DNA of 64,000 nucleotides from Eubacterium callanderi (GTDB taxonomy: Bacteria > Bacillota > Clostridia > Eubacteriales > Eubacteriaceae), in the NCBI RefSeq assembly GCF_900142645.1, contig NZ_FRBP01000014.1, positions 1 to 64,000 on the forward strand. Direction: 5' to 3'. The notes beneath the pieces were generated by a model. The model worked only from the letters and a program-made list of their open reading frames with translations, was not told the origin of the DNA and made no database searches. Below, one piece after another: positions 18,897 to 26,608 of this stretch. The position numbers were made by a program, and so were the translations under genes. How positions within the stretch are numbered: position 1 is the stretch's first letter; every line of letters begins with the position of its first letter.

Positions 18897-18995
18897 AAAA
18901 CCCCCGGCTTAAAAACCGGGGGCGCTTGAAAGGAAAAGTATTGGGGGAGATTAGGTATTTCGCTTAATCTAAGTAAGAGGTATGTGTGTTCAGAA
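18895..18995 (-). ncRNA. candidate small RNA 1 of a tandem family
   Basis: An approximately 100-nt transcript predicted from the promoter at 19002-19026 to a strong terminator (CCCCCGG/CCGGGGG, then six T). It has no long ORF; a 10-codon MFKLPAQGYK frame overlaps the promoter and is probably chance. The transcript shares with copy 2 a 5' block TAGTTCTGAACA, ACATACCTC, and a single-stranded ATCTCCCCCAA element complementary to Shine-Dalgarno sequences. Confidence 0.6.
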
Positions 18996-19001
18996 CTATT
19001 T

Positions 19002-19026
19002 ATACCCCTGGGCGGGGAGTTTAAAC
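19002..19026 (-). promoter_or_regulatory. sigma-B-like promoter, copy 1
   Basis: Minus-strand GTTTAA, exactly 13 bp, GGGTAT. This matches the B. subtilis general-stress sigma-B consensus (GTTTAA-N12-14-GGGTAT). The three copies in this gap keep both boxes and spacing while the spacers differ. Confidence 0.65.
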
Positions 19027-19071
19027 ATACGCTCTTCTTTTTAGTCTCTTTTAGGCATGTCTTAAGGATTT

Positions 19072-19100
19072 TTGCATAACAGACGCAGATGTGGTATAAT
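19072..19100 (+). promoter_or_regulatory. sigma-70 promoter of the rightward RNA
   Basis: TTGCAT, 17 bp, TATAAT with TGTGG just upstream of the -10. Near-consensus for a vegetative promoter. Confidence 0.7.
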
Positions 19101-19106
19101 TAAAAA

Positions 19107-19231
19107 GTAATTAGAAGTCTAACGTTTTTCTCAGAGCACGGTACTACCCCTATCTTTTTTAGTAGACCGCAGCCATCTGAGACAAACCTGTTAGATTTTT
19201 ATTGATGTCCAGCGCTGGCTGGTCTTTTTTT
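19107..19231 (+). ncRNA. candidate structured RNA
   Basis: A predicted ~125-nt RNA from a strong promoter to a CCAGC/GCTGG terminator followed by T7. It folds by nested helices: TCTAAC (19118) with GTTAGA (19190), TCTCAGA (19129) with TCTGAGA (19176), and GGTACTAC (19140) with GTAGACC (19161) around a bulged A. It has no ORF and matches no riboswitch or RNA family that I recognise. It lies between sRNA copies 1 and 2 and reads against them. Confidence 0.55.
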
Positions 19232-19242
19232 ATGCCTGAAAT

Positions 19243-19335
19243 AAAAAAAGCCTCCGGCTCTTGACCGGAGGCTGCTAAAAGGGAGAGTAAAATTTGGGGG
19301 AGATGTAAATTAAATTTGAGGTATGTTGTTCAGAA
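19243..19335 (-). ncRNA. candidate small RNA 2 of the tandem family
   Basis: An approximately 93-nt transcript from the promoter at 19342-19366 to a terminator with AGCCTCCGG/CCGGAGGCT stem and T7. It shares TAGTTCTGAACA, ACATACCTC and ATCTCCCCCAA with copy 1, while the sequence between those blocks differs. The C-rich element and a second CTCTCCC could pair with ribosome-binding sites. Confidence 0.6.
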
Positions 19336-19341
19336 CTATTT

Positions 19342-19366
19342 ATATCCAATACAAAAGCATTTAAAC
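19342..19366 (-). promoter_or_regulatory. sigma-B-like promoter, copy 2
   Basis: Minus-strand GTTTAA, 13 bp, GGATAT. One base from the copy 1 and 3 boxes, with identical spacing. Confidence 0.6.
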
Positions 19367-19367
19367 A

Positions 19368-19473
19368 TAAAGCCACTCTGGAGAGTGGCTTTATGGGGGT
19401 CCCGCAGGGAGACTGAGCTAAATGAAAAGAGGTTACCATACAAATTATAGGAGATTTGTATATGCTGACAAGA
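19368..19473 (-). ncRNA. candidate small RNA 3 of the tandem family
   Basis: An approximately 105-nt transcript from the promoter at 19480-19504. It contains a perfect ATACAAAT/ATTTGTAT hairpin whose loop displays CTCCTATA, then TCTCCCTGCGGGACCCCC, and ends at a 13-bp perfect hairpin (ATAAAGCCACTCT arms) with only a weak T-tract. It is the most diverged of the three. The 3' end is uncertain. Confidence 0.45.
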
Positions 19474-19479
19474 ATATTT

Positions 19480-19504
19480 ATACCCTTTTAAGGTGTTTTT
19501 AAAC
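19480..19504 (-). promoter_or_regulatory. sigma-B-like promoter, copy 3
   Basis: Minus-strand GTTTAA, 13 bp, GGGTAT, identical boxes and spacing to copy 1 with an unrelated spacer. Confidence 0.65.
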
Positions 19505-19570
19505 CATCTTATAGCAGTTAAAAAAAATTTCTTTTGGATATATTTATAAAAAAAACAAGGAGGCCTGTAC

Positions 19571-19780
19571 ATGAAACGATTAGCAGCTATTAAAGATTAC
19601 ATCATTGAACAAACCTTACACAAAACCTTTAATCCCAAAGGACAGTTAACGCTTTATTTTTCCAACTGTTGTTTACCGGACGAAATTGTCCTCGCGGCCA
19701 GGGAGCTTGGCTACACCATTCACTTGAAATCGGAACAGGCCAGTGCCTGGATATTGGAAGAACCGCCAACAAAAAAATAA
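19571..19780 (+). CDS. 69-aa hypothetical protein
   Basis: Begins MKRLAAIKDYIIEQTL after a clear AAGGAGG at 7-nt spacing and ends at its own terminator. It is soluble, with mixed alpha/beta character, one Cys pair (SNCCLPDE) and no recognised domain. The strong ribosome-binding site and the following terminator argue it is translated. The function is unknown. It stands beside the small-RNA cluster and the cold-shock gene. Confidence 0.6.
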   Translation: MKRLAAIKDYIIEQTLHKTFNPKGQLTLYFSNCCLPDEIVLAARELGYTIHLKSEQASAWILEEPPTKK

Positions 19781-19810
19781 GCCGGATTTTAAATCCGGCT
19801 TAAAGCTTTT
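19779..19810 (+). terminator. terminator after the 69-aa ORF
   Basis: AAGCCGGATTT/AAATCCGGCTT stem overlapping the stop codon, followed by AAAGCTTTTT. It may also serve the convergent cold-shock gene. Confidence 0.65.
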
Positions 19811-19823
19811 TACAGCGTTTTAT

Positions 19824-20024
19824 TTAGATAACAGATACGTTTGAAGCCTGAAGGCCGCGAGCGCCCTGTTCGATATCAAAGCTTACCTTGTCGCCTTCAT
19901 TTAAAGTCTTGAAGCCGCCGCCCATGATTGAGGAAAAATGAACGAATACGTCATCGCCTTCTTCTCTTGAAATAAAACCAAAACCTTTGTCACTGTTAAA
20001 CCATTTTACTGTACCATTATTCAT
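19824..20024 (-). CDS. cold-shock protein
   Basis: 66 aa, the full length of a CspA/CspB-type OB-fold single-strand nucleic-acid-binding chaperone. RNP1 (KGFGFIS) and RNP2 (VFVHFS) are intact and it starts NNGTVKWFN. The ribosome-binding site is AGGAGGTACC. Cold-shock proteins bind mRNA and melt structure. The roughly 158-nt leader with a long inverted repeat fits the self-regulated leaders known for this family. Confidence 0.95.
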   Translation of the reverse strand: MNNGTVKWFNSDKGFGFISREEGDDVFVHFSSIMGGGFKTLNEGDKVSFDIEQGARGLQASNVSVI

Positions 20025-20078
20025 TAATTGGTACCTCCTAAGATATTATATTATATTTGCAATCGTAGAATAAAAAAA

Positions 20079-20156
20079 CACATATTTTTGCAAACCCTCT
20101 TGTCACCAAGCTTACATTGAACTTAAGTAGACAAAAACGACTTGCAAAAATATGTG
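20079..20156 (-). promoter_or_regulatory. long inverted repeat in the cold-shock leader
   Basis: CACATATTTTTGCAA at 20079-20093 and its exact complement at 20142-20156, 48 bp apart and entirely inside the predicted 5' UTR. In RNA this closes a 15-bp AT-rich helix, which could act as a temperature-dependent element. That role is inference. Confidence 0.6.
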
Positions 20157-20188
20157 AAATCAATTGATACTCTCTTAAATACACTCTT

Positions 20189-20217
20189 AGTATACCTGAA
20201 TAAATATGCTTTGTCAA
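20189..20217 (-). promoter_or_regulatory. promoter of the cold-shock gene
   Basis: Minus-strand TTGACA, 17 bp, TATACT. Near-perfect vegetative promoter; transcription should start near 20182. Confidence 0.75.
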
Positions 20218-20287
20218 ATTTTCTTTATAAGTCTGCAGAATCTCTTAAGAAAGCTCCAATCTCAAGCTGGAAATGCCTGAGCAAAAT

Positions 20288-20325
20288 AAAAGCTGCATCG
20301 GCTCTTGTGGCGCAGTGCAGCTTTT
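20288..20325 (-). terminator. terminator of the ABC importer operon
   Basis: AAAAGCTGCA/TGCAGCTTTT stem, then ATTTT on the minus strand, 20 bp past the binding-protein stop codon. Confidence 0.7.
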
Positions 20326-20345
20326 ATAAATTCAGGCTTCGCGTA

Positions 20346-21989
20346 TTATTTTGCGACGGCCTTGTACCAGGTCTCGCCGTTGATCACACCGCGTGATGGG
20401 TAGTTTACCCAGCCGGTGATTTTATCGGTGCGGTAAGGGAAGTAGGTTTTCATGATGGCCAGGGCAATACCTGGGGCTTCCTGAGCGTTCATTTTCTGGA
20501 TATCCTTGAAGGCTGCGCTGTACTCGTCGTAGTTTTTGGATTTCATCATTCCTGAGTAGGCGTCCAGATAGGCCGGGTCGGCGTAGGTTCCAAAATGCTG
20601 GTTGCTGGTCATGGTAATATCGGCAATGTAGCTGGCAATGCCTGTCCAGCTGGCAATGCCGACGGTGGTCATGCCCAGATAGATCTCATACGCGCTGTTG
20701 GTTCTCAGCTGTTTGGTATAGTCGGGGTTTGAAATGGTCTGCTCGTCAACGGATACCCGTATTCCTGCTTCTGCCAGGTTGGTCTGGATCATCTCTGCGA
20801 TACGCTTATAGATTTCGGTTGATCCCTGGAGGGCGATTTTTACGTTCATGGGACTGCCGTCCGGAAGCTCGCGCATGCCGTCGCCATCTTTATCCACAAA
20901 GCCTGCCTGGTCCAGCAGCTCGGCCGCTTTTTTGAGATCCCGTTTGTTTTCCGGGAGGCTGCTGTCATAGCCCAGGCATGCCGGAGATACAGCGCCTTCA
21001 TTGGCGATCTGGCCGTGGCCGCCGCCAATGGACTGCGCAAGAAGTTCATAATCCAGGGCATAACGCACGGCCTTTCTGAAATTAAGGTCATTTGTCGGGT
21101 ATTGATTGAACCCGAAAACGATCTGATAGGTGGCGGAATTCAGGCTTTCTCCCGGGTCGATATTGGGGTCGCTTTCGATGGTTGGCAGCAACGTGGTGTC
21201 CAGTGAGGAGGAGTAGCCGTACATGACGTCGATCTCCCCGGACTGCATTGCCATGATCAGGGAAGACTGGTTATCAAAGCTCTTCAGCTCAACTTTATCT
21301 ACGGTGATCTCTCCCAGCGGGTAATCGCTCACTGCTTCATAATAGGAGGTCTGGGCATCCGCGTCGGCTGAAACGAATTTATAGGGTCCGCAGCCGACTG
21401 CGGCGTTGGGCTCTGTATACTTTTTGGACTCTGTGACGTTTTCCCAGATATGTTTTGGTAAAATGTAGTAAGACAGGGTTGCCTCATTCATAAACGCAAA
21501 GGCTTCGTCCTCGTCAAAATTCAGACGGATACTGGTATCGTCAATCTGGTCGACAGAAGTGATCTTTAAGAACCAGGTCATGTTCTGCTGTTTGTAGTAG
21601 TCGAAGGTAAACAGCACATCTTCAATGGTCACGGGCTCGCCGTCATGCCATTTCAGGCTGCCCAGCGGGTCGAAATGGAGGGTAACCTGCCTGTTATCAT
21701 CGCTGATCTCCCATTTTTTGAAAAAGCAGCCGTCTCCGGTCAGCTTTCCTTCCTCATCAAAACGCCACAAATTCAGCTGCGAAAAGGAATGGTAGTTGAG
21801 ACGGCCATAGGCACTCTCGCTGTTCATGGCGCTGTAGCCATCGTTTTTGTAGGTTGTCCCGATGCGCAGCACCTCTACATGCCCTGATCCGTTTCCCTGC
21901 TGCTCCCCGCTGGAATTTCCACAGCCCGAAAGGGGCAGCACCATCATCACGGCCGCTAAACAGGCCGCAATCACTCTTTTAATTTTCAT
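20346..21989 (-). CDS. ABC importer solute-binding lipoprotein (Dpp/Opp/Nik family 5)
   Basis: 547 aa, typical for family 5. A lipoprotein signal ends in LSGC (Cys23) followed by a Ser/Gly/Gln linker. The family signature lies near residues 100-130 (WHDGEPVTIEDVLFTFDYY). It is the last gene of the operon, after methyltransferase, two permeases and two ATPases. It would capture a peptide, nickel chelate or similar ligand outside the membrane. The ligand cannot be read from the sequence. A nickel or metallophore role is possible in an acetogen but unproven. Confidence 0.88.
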   Translation of the reverse strand: MKIKRVIAACLAAVMMVLPLSGCGNSSGEQQGNGSGHVEVLRIGTTYKNDGYSAMNSESAYGRLNYHSFSQLNLWRFDEEGKLTGDGCFFKKWEISDDNRQVTLHFDPLGSLKWHDGEPVTIEDVLFTFDYYKQQNMTWFLKITSVDQIDDTSIRLNFDEDEAFAFMNEATLSYYILPKHIWENVTESKKYTEPNAAVGCGPYKFVSADADAQTSYYEAVSDYPLGEITVDKVELKSFDNQSSLIMAMQSGEIDVMYGYSSSLDTTLLPTIESDPNIDPGESLNSATYQIVFGFNQYPTNDLNFRKAVRYALDYELLAQSIGGGHGQIANEGAVSPACLGYDSSLPENKRDLKKAAELLDQAGFVDKDGDGMRELPDGSPMNVKIALQGSTEIYKRIAEMIQTNLAEAGIRVSVDEQTISNPDYTKQLRTNSAYEIYLGMTTVGIASWTGIASYIADITMTSNQHFGTYADPAYLDAYSGMMKSKNYDEYSAAFKDIQKMNAQEAPGIALAIMKTYFPYRTDKITGWVNYPSRGVINGETWYKAVAK

Positions 21990-22018
21990 TTCTTTTTACT
22001 CCTTTGTAAATGGTTATT

Positions 22019-22705
22019 TTAAACAACAGCCGGATTGAGCTGTTGGTCTTTAACAATGACGCCCTCTTCAATGGTATATATCTTATCTGACACATAACGG
22101 CAGAGGGCTACGTCATGGGTAATAAAAAGATAGGACAGCTTTCTTTTTTTCTGCAGCGCGAGCAGCATCCGCATGACCTGCGCCTGCGAGATCACATCCA
22201 GCATGGACGTGGGCTCATCCAGTATGAGGATGTCGGGCTCTGGCAAAAGCGCCCTTGCAATGGCAAGGCGCTGGAGCTCACCTCCTGAAAGCTGTGCCGG
22301 CACCCGCTTCAGCTGCTCTGGATAAATACCAAATTGCCCGGCCATTTCACGCCGCGCTTCTGTGTTATACGCTTTACCGCAGAGCTTATAAACTTCTTCC
22401 ATACTTTTATCCAGTGAAAGTCTGGGATTAAAGGACACCTCTGGGTGCTGGAAGATCATCTGGATACGCTTTCGCCTTTTTTCCCTGGCGGGCAGGGCCT
22501 GAAAGGGCTCATCATTATAGAGCACTTTTCCCTGTGCTGGTCGGAGCAGACCGGCGGCGATCTGTCCCAGTGTTGATTTTCCGCTTCCACTTGTTCCTAA
22601 AAGACCCACAATCTGGCTGTCTTCCAGTGTGATTGAAACATCCTTCAGGACAAAATCCTCCTGCTGGGGATAGCGGTGTGATACGTGGTCAATTTTAAGC
22701 CCCAT
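22019..22705 (-). CDS. ABC importer ATPase (DppF/NikE-like)
   Basis: 228 aa. Walker [13 protein letters not shown] near 35, signature LSGGELQRLAIARALL near 139, Walker B DILILDEPTSMLD near 159, switch His in ITHD near 195. It is shorter than DppF and lacks the usual C-terminal extension. It overlaps the preceding ATPase gene by 11 nt, so the two are probably translationally coupled and form the heterodimeric motor. Confidence 0.9.
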   Translation of the reverse strand: MGLKIDHVSHRYPQQEDFVLKDVSITLEDSQIVGLLGTSGSGKSTLGQIAAGLLRPAQGKVLYNDEPFQALPAREKRRKRIQMIFQHPEVSFNPRLSLDKSMEEVYKLCGKAYNTEARREMAGQFGIYPEQLKRVPAQLSGGELQRLAIARALLPEPDILILDEPTSMLDVISQAQVMRMLLALQKKRKLSYLFITHDVALCRYVSDKIYTIEEGVIVKDQQLNPAVV

Positions 22706-23606
22706 AGAGATGACACCTCACATTATGCTGTTCTACTCTGACCATCTCCGGCGTTTCAAAGCATTTTCCGCTGGCCTGTGGACAATGGTTCGCAAAGGCG
22801 CAGGCGAAGCGTTTGTCAATGGAAGGCGCATAGCCGCCCGGGCAGTTTAATCCGTTTTCCGGCAGCGCTTCCAGCAGCATTTTACTGTAGGGATGCTTTG
22901 GTTTTTTAAAAAACGCTTTGGCGGGGGCCACCTCAACGGTTTTTCCGCCATACATGACACAGACGGTATCGGCGATTCTGCTGGCAAAACGAAGGTCATG
23001 GCTGACGCACAGCAATGTGCGGTCATCCATTGACAGCAAAAGCTTTTCCACCTCTGCGATCCTTTTTTCATCCAGGCCCTTTGTGGGCTCATCTGCCAAA
23101 AGGATTCTGGCGCCTCCGGCTGCGCCCATTGCCATGAGGGCGCGCTGGCGCATGCCGCCGCTCAGGGTATGAGGGTATGCCCTTGCCAGTTTATCGGCTG
23201 GCGTCAGGCCCAGCCTTTCCATCCACGCTTTTGCCTTTTGAAGGGCTTCGTCTTTTTTGAGGCCGCTGTGTTCAACAAGGGGTTCGGACACCTGCTCCCC
23301 GACGGTCATCAGCGGGTTCATCCCGTTTCCGCTTCCCTGCGGAACATACCCGATGACCTTTCCTCTTATTTTGCGCAGCTCACGCTCTCTGAGGCCCAGC
23401 ACCTCGGTCCCACCGATTTTTATGCTTCCCCGCACTGCGGCGTCACTTGGCAAAATGCCTAATATAGCCGCCAGCGTCACACTTTTGCCGCTGCCGGATT
23501 CGCCCAGAATAATAGTGCGTCCTCCCTCTGGCACGGTAAGGCTCATATCCTCCACCACTGGCGGCTGTCTGTTAAATTGTATGGTCAAATTTTTGATCTC
23601 AATCAT
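22695..23606 (-). CDS. ABC importer ATPase (DppD/NikD-like)
   Basis: 303 aa. Walker A GESGSGKSVTLA, signature LSGGMRQRALMAMG, Walker B ILLADEPTKGLD, then the oligopeptide/nickel-type C-terminal extension with several Cys (FACAFANHCPQASGKCF). In some DppD relatives this region binds a cluster. It overlaps the upstream permease gene by 4 nt. Confidence 0.9.
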   Translation of the reverse strand: MIEIKNLTIQFNRQPPVVEDMSLTVPEGGRTIILGESGSGKSVTLAAILGILPSDAAVRGSIKIGGTEVLGLRERELRKIRGKVIGYVPQGSGNGMNPLMTVGEQVSEPLVEHSGLKKDEALQKAKAWMERLGLTPADKLARAYPHTLSGGMRQRALMAMGAAGGARILLADEPTKGLDEKRIAEVEKLLLSMDDRTLLCVSHDLRFASRIADTVCVMYGGKTVEVAPAKAFFKKPKHPYSKMLLEALPENGLNCPGGYAPSIDKRFACAFANHCPQASGKCFETPEMVRVEQHNVRCHLYGA

Positions 23607-24454
23607 TGTATCACCTGATACTCCTCACTTTTTCCCAGGCTCTTGGTTCCCAGCCCATAATAGCCGATCAGCACAAAGGCAAAGATGCAGAGGCTGATGC
23701 AGATGATTGGCGGCACGTACCACCAGGTGTAGCCCGCCACGACACCGTTTTTATGGAAGGCGTAGTATAAAATGGAGCCCCAGCTTTTCTGGTCATAGAC
23801 GCCGAGCCCCAAAAAGCTCAGGCTCGCCTCGGTTACCATTGAGGTCGCTACTGCCAAAGTTGCCCGCATCAGGACAATGTCGCTCATATTGGGTAAAATG
23901 TGACGCAGCATAATAACGCTGGATTTCTGCCCCATCATCTCCTCGGCCCGGACAAAGGGGAGCTGACGGACTTCCAGCACCTTTGCCCGGACGAGGCGGG
24001 CTGTGGTCGGCCACGCGGTCACGCAGATCGCGATCACAATGTTCCACATGCTCGGCTCCATAAACGCTACAAATACGATGGCGAAGGGCAGCTGCGGGAT
24101 GGTCATCCCTACGGCTGTCAGGGACTGCAGGGCCTGATCCAGCCGGCCGCCAAAATAACCGCCTGCCAGACCGATGCCTGTGCCGATAATAATGATACAC
24201 GCCGCCGCGGTGATTCCTGTCAGCAGGGTTGTCCGGGTACCGAGAATGAGCTCGCTGAAAATATCCTGCCCAATATCATTTGTTCCAAGCAGGTGCTCCG
24301 GGGACGGCCTCTGAAAGGGCGCTGTGAGGGCTTCCATCCCATATGGCATAAGCTGTTCTGCAAAAACAGCCACAAAGACAAAGAAAACCAGAATCGCCGT
24401 CCCGATCCAGACACAAAGGTGCACTCCTTTCAAGTTCTGTTTTTTAAGCTTCAT
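23603..24454 (-). CDS. ABC importer permease (DppC/NikC-like)
   Basis: 283 aa from the chosen ATG; a GTG 12 nt upstream (24466) is the alternative. A first membrane segment (AILVFFVFVAVFAEQL) is followed by an extracytoplasmic loop with LGTNDIGQDIFSELILGTRTTL, the DppC hallmark. Five further segments and the EAA loop (EMMGQKSSVIMLRHILPN) follow. It overlaps the DppB-like gene, so the permease pair is co-translated. Confidence 0.88.
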   Translation of the reverse strand: MKLKKQNLKGVHLCVWIGTAILVFFVFVAVFAEQLMPYGMEALTAPFQRPSPEHLLGTNDIGQDIFSELILGTRTTLLTGITAAACIIIIGTGIGLAGGYFGGRLDQALQSLTAVGMTIPQLPFAIVFVAFMEPSMWNIVIAICVTAWPTTARLVRAKVLEVRQLPFVRAEEMMGQKSSVIMLRHILPNMSDIVLMRATLAVATSMVTEASLSFLGLGVYDQKSWGSILYYAFHKNGVVAGYTWWYVPPIICISLCIFAFVLIGYYGLGTKSLGKSEEYQVIQ

Positions 24455-25436
24455 GAATGACCGCACCGTCCTTTATTCTCGGATCAAATTTCCACGCGAG
24501 AATGTCCGCAATGAACTGAAAAAAGATGACACAGACCGCAATGAGCAGAAAGCACAGCTGAACGGTTGGATAGTCATGCTGGATAACACCGTCGTAAATA
24601 AGGGTTCCCAGGCCTTTCCATGAAAAAACAACCTCGATCAGCATTGAGCCTGCGAGCATATAGCCAAACTGCATACACAGCAGTGTCACATAGGGGACGG
24701 CCACGTTGCGCAGCACATGCCTGAACAGCACCTTGTGCCGGGGCAGCCCCTTGGCCTCAGCGGTGAGAATGTACTCTTCATCCCGAATCTGCGAGACAAA
24801 GCTTTTCATCATCAGAAAATTGGTCGAGGTTTTAAACAGGGCTAACACGCTGACCGGAAGCACCATATGGTAGAGCGTATCCGCAAATTTCGCCCACCCT
24901 GTCAATCCGCCCGAGGCCATGCCCCCAACGGGAAACCAGTGGAGGTTAAAGGCAAAGATCACCAGAACGATGAGTGCCAGGCAGTTGGCGGGTATTGTCT
25001 CGAACAGCAGAAAAACAAATGTCAGCGCCGAATCTGCCCGTCCGCCTTTATGGTACCCTGCAAAAATGCCTAAGGCACCGCCCACAAAGGAGGACAGAAT
25101 AATAGCGGTAACCGACAGAACCAGGGTCCAGCGGAGCCGGAACAGCACCACCTGAACCACATTCTGGCCGCTGATATAAGATTTTCCAAATTGAAAGGTG
25201 ACGGTATTCCAAAGGAAGCGGATATACTGCTCAAAAAGAAAGCCGTCCAGAGCGTACTGAGCTCTCACTTTATCCAGAATCTCCGGGTAATTGTAATAGA
25301 GTGTAAAATACTCTTCCTCTCCCAATATGTGCAGCAGCGGGTCTCCGGGCATCAGATGGACTAATAAAAAGTTCAGGCTGATTGCGACCAGGATTAATGC
25401 AAGGGCGCGGAGAAGATAATAAAGCACTTTTCTCAT
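24444..25436 (-). CDS. ABC importer permease (DppB/NikB-like)
   Basis: 330 aa with six predicted membrane segments. The N-terminal segment leads into LVHLMPGDPL, the DppB signature, and an EAA loop (EYILTAEAKGLPRHKVLFRHVLRNV) lies near residue 220. It overlaps the methyltransferase stop by 4 nt and forms the channel with the DppC-like partner. Confidence 0.88.
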   Translation of the reverse strand: MRKVLYYLLRALALILVAISLNFLLVHLMPGDPLLHILGEEEYFTLYYNYPEILDKVRAQYALDGFLFEQYIRFLWNTVTFQFGKSYISGQNVVQVVLFRLRWTLVLSVTAIILSSFVGGALGIFAGYHKGGRADSALTFVFLLFETIPANCLALIVLVIFAFNLHWFPVGGMASGGLTGWAKFADTLYHMVLPVSVLALFKTSTNFLMMKSFVSQIRDEEYILTAEAKGLPRHKVLFRHVLRNVAVPYVTLLCMQFGYMLAGSMLIEVVFSWKGLGTLIYDGVIQHDYPTVQLCFLLIAVCVIFFQFIADILAWKFDPRIKDGAVIHEA

Positions 25437-26314
25437 ACAGTCATCTCCATCGCTGTTTCTTCTGATTTCAGCGAGCAGACTAAAACGCCCATAACGGTTT
25501 TCCCCTCGTTGATAAAACGTCCATCCTGTAAAGCGTCTTTTACATAAGCGCGGATCGCCTCACGCCAGTTTTTAACAATGATCCCTGTTTCCACGGTCTC
25601 ATAATGGCGGATGAGGCGGCCTACTGCCAGAGCTTCCTCCTCCTCGCAGCGCCACTGGCACTGTACTGGCAGCACAACGGGTCTGTAGCCCATCGCTTTT
25701 AAAAGCTGACAGGGGTACTGCACGTGGTTGCTGCCGCTGTGAGTCAGGGTGTGACCAAGCAGGATTTCGTCTAAGGATTTACAGCTCCCGTTGTCTTTCT
25801 TTTTAACGGGCGTATCGCAAATACCCACATATACCACCAGATCCCTGCTGAGGCTCAGCATTCTTAAAAAGGGTTCTGGATGGTAAAGGCCCGGATTCAT
25901 GCTTCCGATTACCAGATCATAGGCCCGCGTTTCAAACGGCAGCCGGTTAAAGTCGCCAGTCTGTACCTTCACATTAAGGTCCTTTTCCCGAGCTTTCTGA
26001 CGGACAATGCGGTTCATCTCCGGCGAGCAGTCCAGGGCTGTTACCGCCGCGCCACACGCCGCGAGGGGCAGCGCGAAAGCGCCTGTCCCACTGCCTATAT
26101 CCAGTATTTGTTTTTTCGATCCATTCCAAAAGCCCTGTCGTTTTAAATACCCGAGCAGGACATCTACCCGTTCGTTGCTGCTGCCCATACCCGCATCATA
26201 ATAATCTGCCGTGGCATCCCAGCATTTACGTTCCTCTGGAAAGGTTTCCCGGTACAGAGATTTTTCCGCTGCGTCCCTCCAGCATTTCACCCAAAATTCT
26301 TCTCTTCGATTCAC
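25433..26314 (-). CDS. class I SAM-dependent methyltransferase heading the ABC operon
   Basis: 293 aa. A Rossmann methyltransferase core carries motif I ILDIGSGTGAFALPLA near 88, an acidic residue in ALDCSPEMN at the end of strand 2, and DLVIGSMNPGLYHPEPF for motif IV. The start is GTG with AAGGTAGAG upstream. It overlaps the DppB-like gene by 4 nt, so it is made with the importer. It may modify the imported ligand or make a chelator to be re-imported. The substrate is unknown. Confidence 0.82.
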   Translation of the reverse strand: MNRREEFWVKCWRDAAEKSLYRETFPEERKCWDATADYYDAGMGSSNERVDVLLGYLKRQGFWNGSKKQILDIGSGTGAFALPLAACGAAVTALDCSPEMNRIVRQKAREKDLNVKVQTGDFNRLPFETRAYDLVIGSMNPGLYHPEPFLRMLSLSRDLVVYVGICDTPVKKKDNGSCKSLDEILLGHTLTHSGSNHVQYPCQLLKAMGYRPVVLPVQCQWRCEEEEALAVGRLIRHYETVETGIIVKNWREAIRAYVKDALQDGRFINEGKTVMGVLVCSLKSEETAMEMTV

Positions 26315-26346
26315 TGAACTCTACCTTTACTTTTTTATTGCACAAC

Positions 26347-26396
26347 AAAAAAAGCTCAAAAGCCATGATTACAATCAAATCAACAGCCTTCAAGCT
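26347..26396 (-). terminator. terminator-like hairpin in the ABC operon leader
   Basis: An 11-bp stem (AGCTTGAAGGC with GCTTTTGAGCT, including G-U pairs) followed by T7 on the minus strand. It lies between the operon promoter and the first gene. It could attenuate the operon, but only about 45 nt of leader precede it, too short for a T-box or cobalamin riboswitch. Confidence 0.5.
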
Positions 26397-26446
26397 TCAA
26401 TATTTTTTATTCACTTTTAAAATTTTTCTGTACGTTTATAAGCTAT

Positions 26447-26475
26447 AGTATAGCAGAGATAAAAGGTTTTCACAA
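26447..26475 (-). promoter_or_regulatory. promoter of the methyltransferase-ABC operon
   Basis: Minus-strand TTGTGA, 17 bp, TATACT, about 125 nt upstream of the first gene. Confidence 0.55.
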
Positions 26476-26524
26476 GCTTTTTTTGTGTTTTTACGCATAC
26501 CTAATATCACCAGTACTTTTCGGA

Positions 26525-26553
26525 TTGATTTTTACAGGGAAATAAGCTACTAT
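26525..26553 (+). promoter_or_regulatory. promoter of the DUF3786 gene
   Basis: TTGATT, 17 bp, TACTAT on the plus strand, about 50 nt before the start codon. Confidence 0.45.
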
Positions 26554-26608
26554 AAATAGTAACCTGATAAAAGGGCAATTCTATAAAAATTTAAAGGGGG
26601 AACCCAAC

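Noticed and set aside
19336-19572. 78-codon minus-strand ORF across the small-RNA cluster
   Set aside because: It runs through two promoters and a terminator hairpin and has no ribosome-binding site; the conserved parts are the promoter boxes, not codons.
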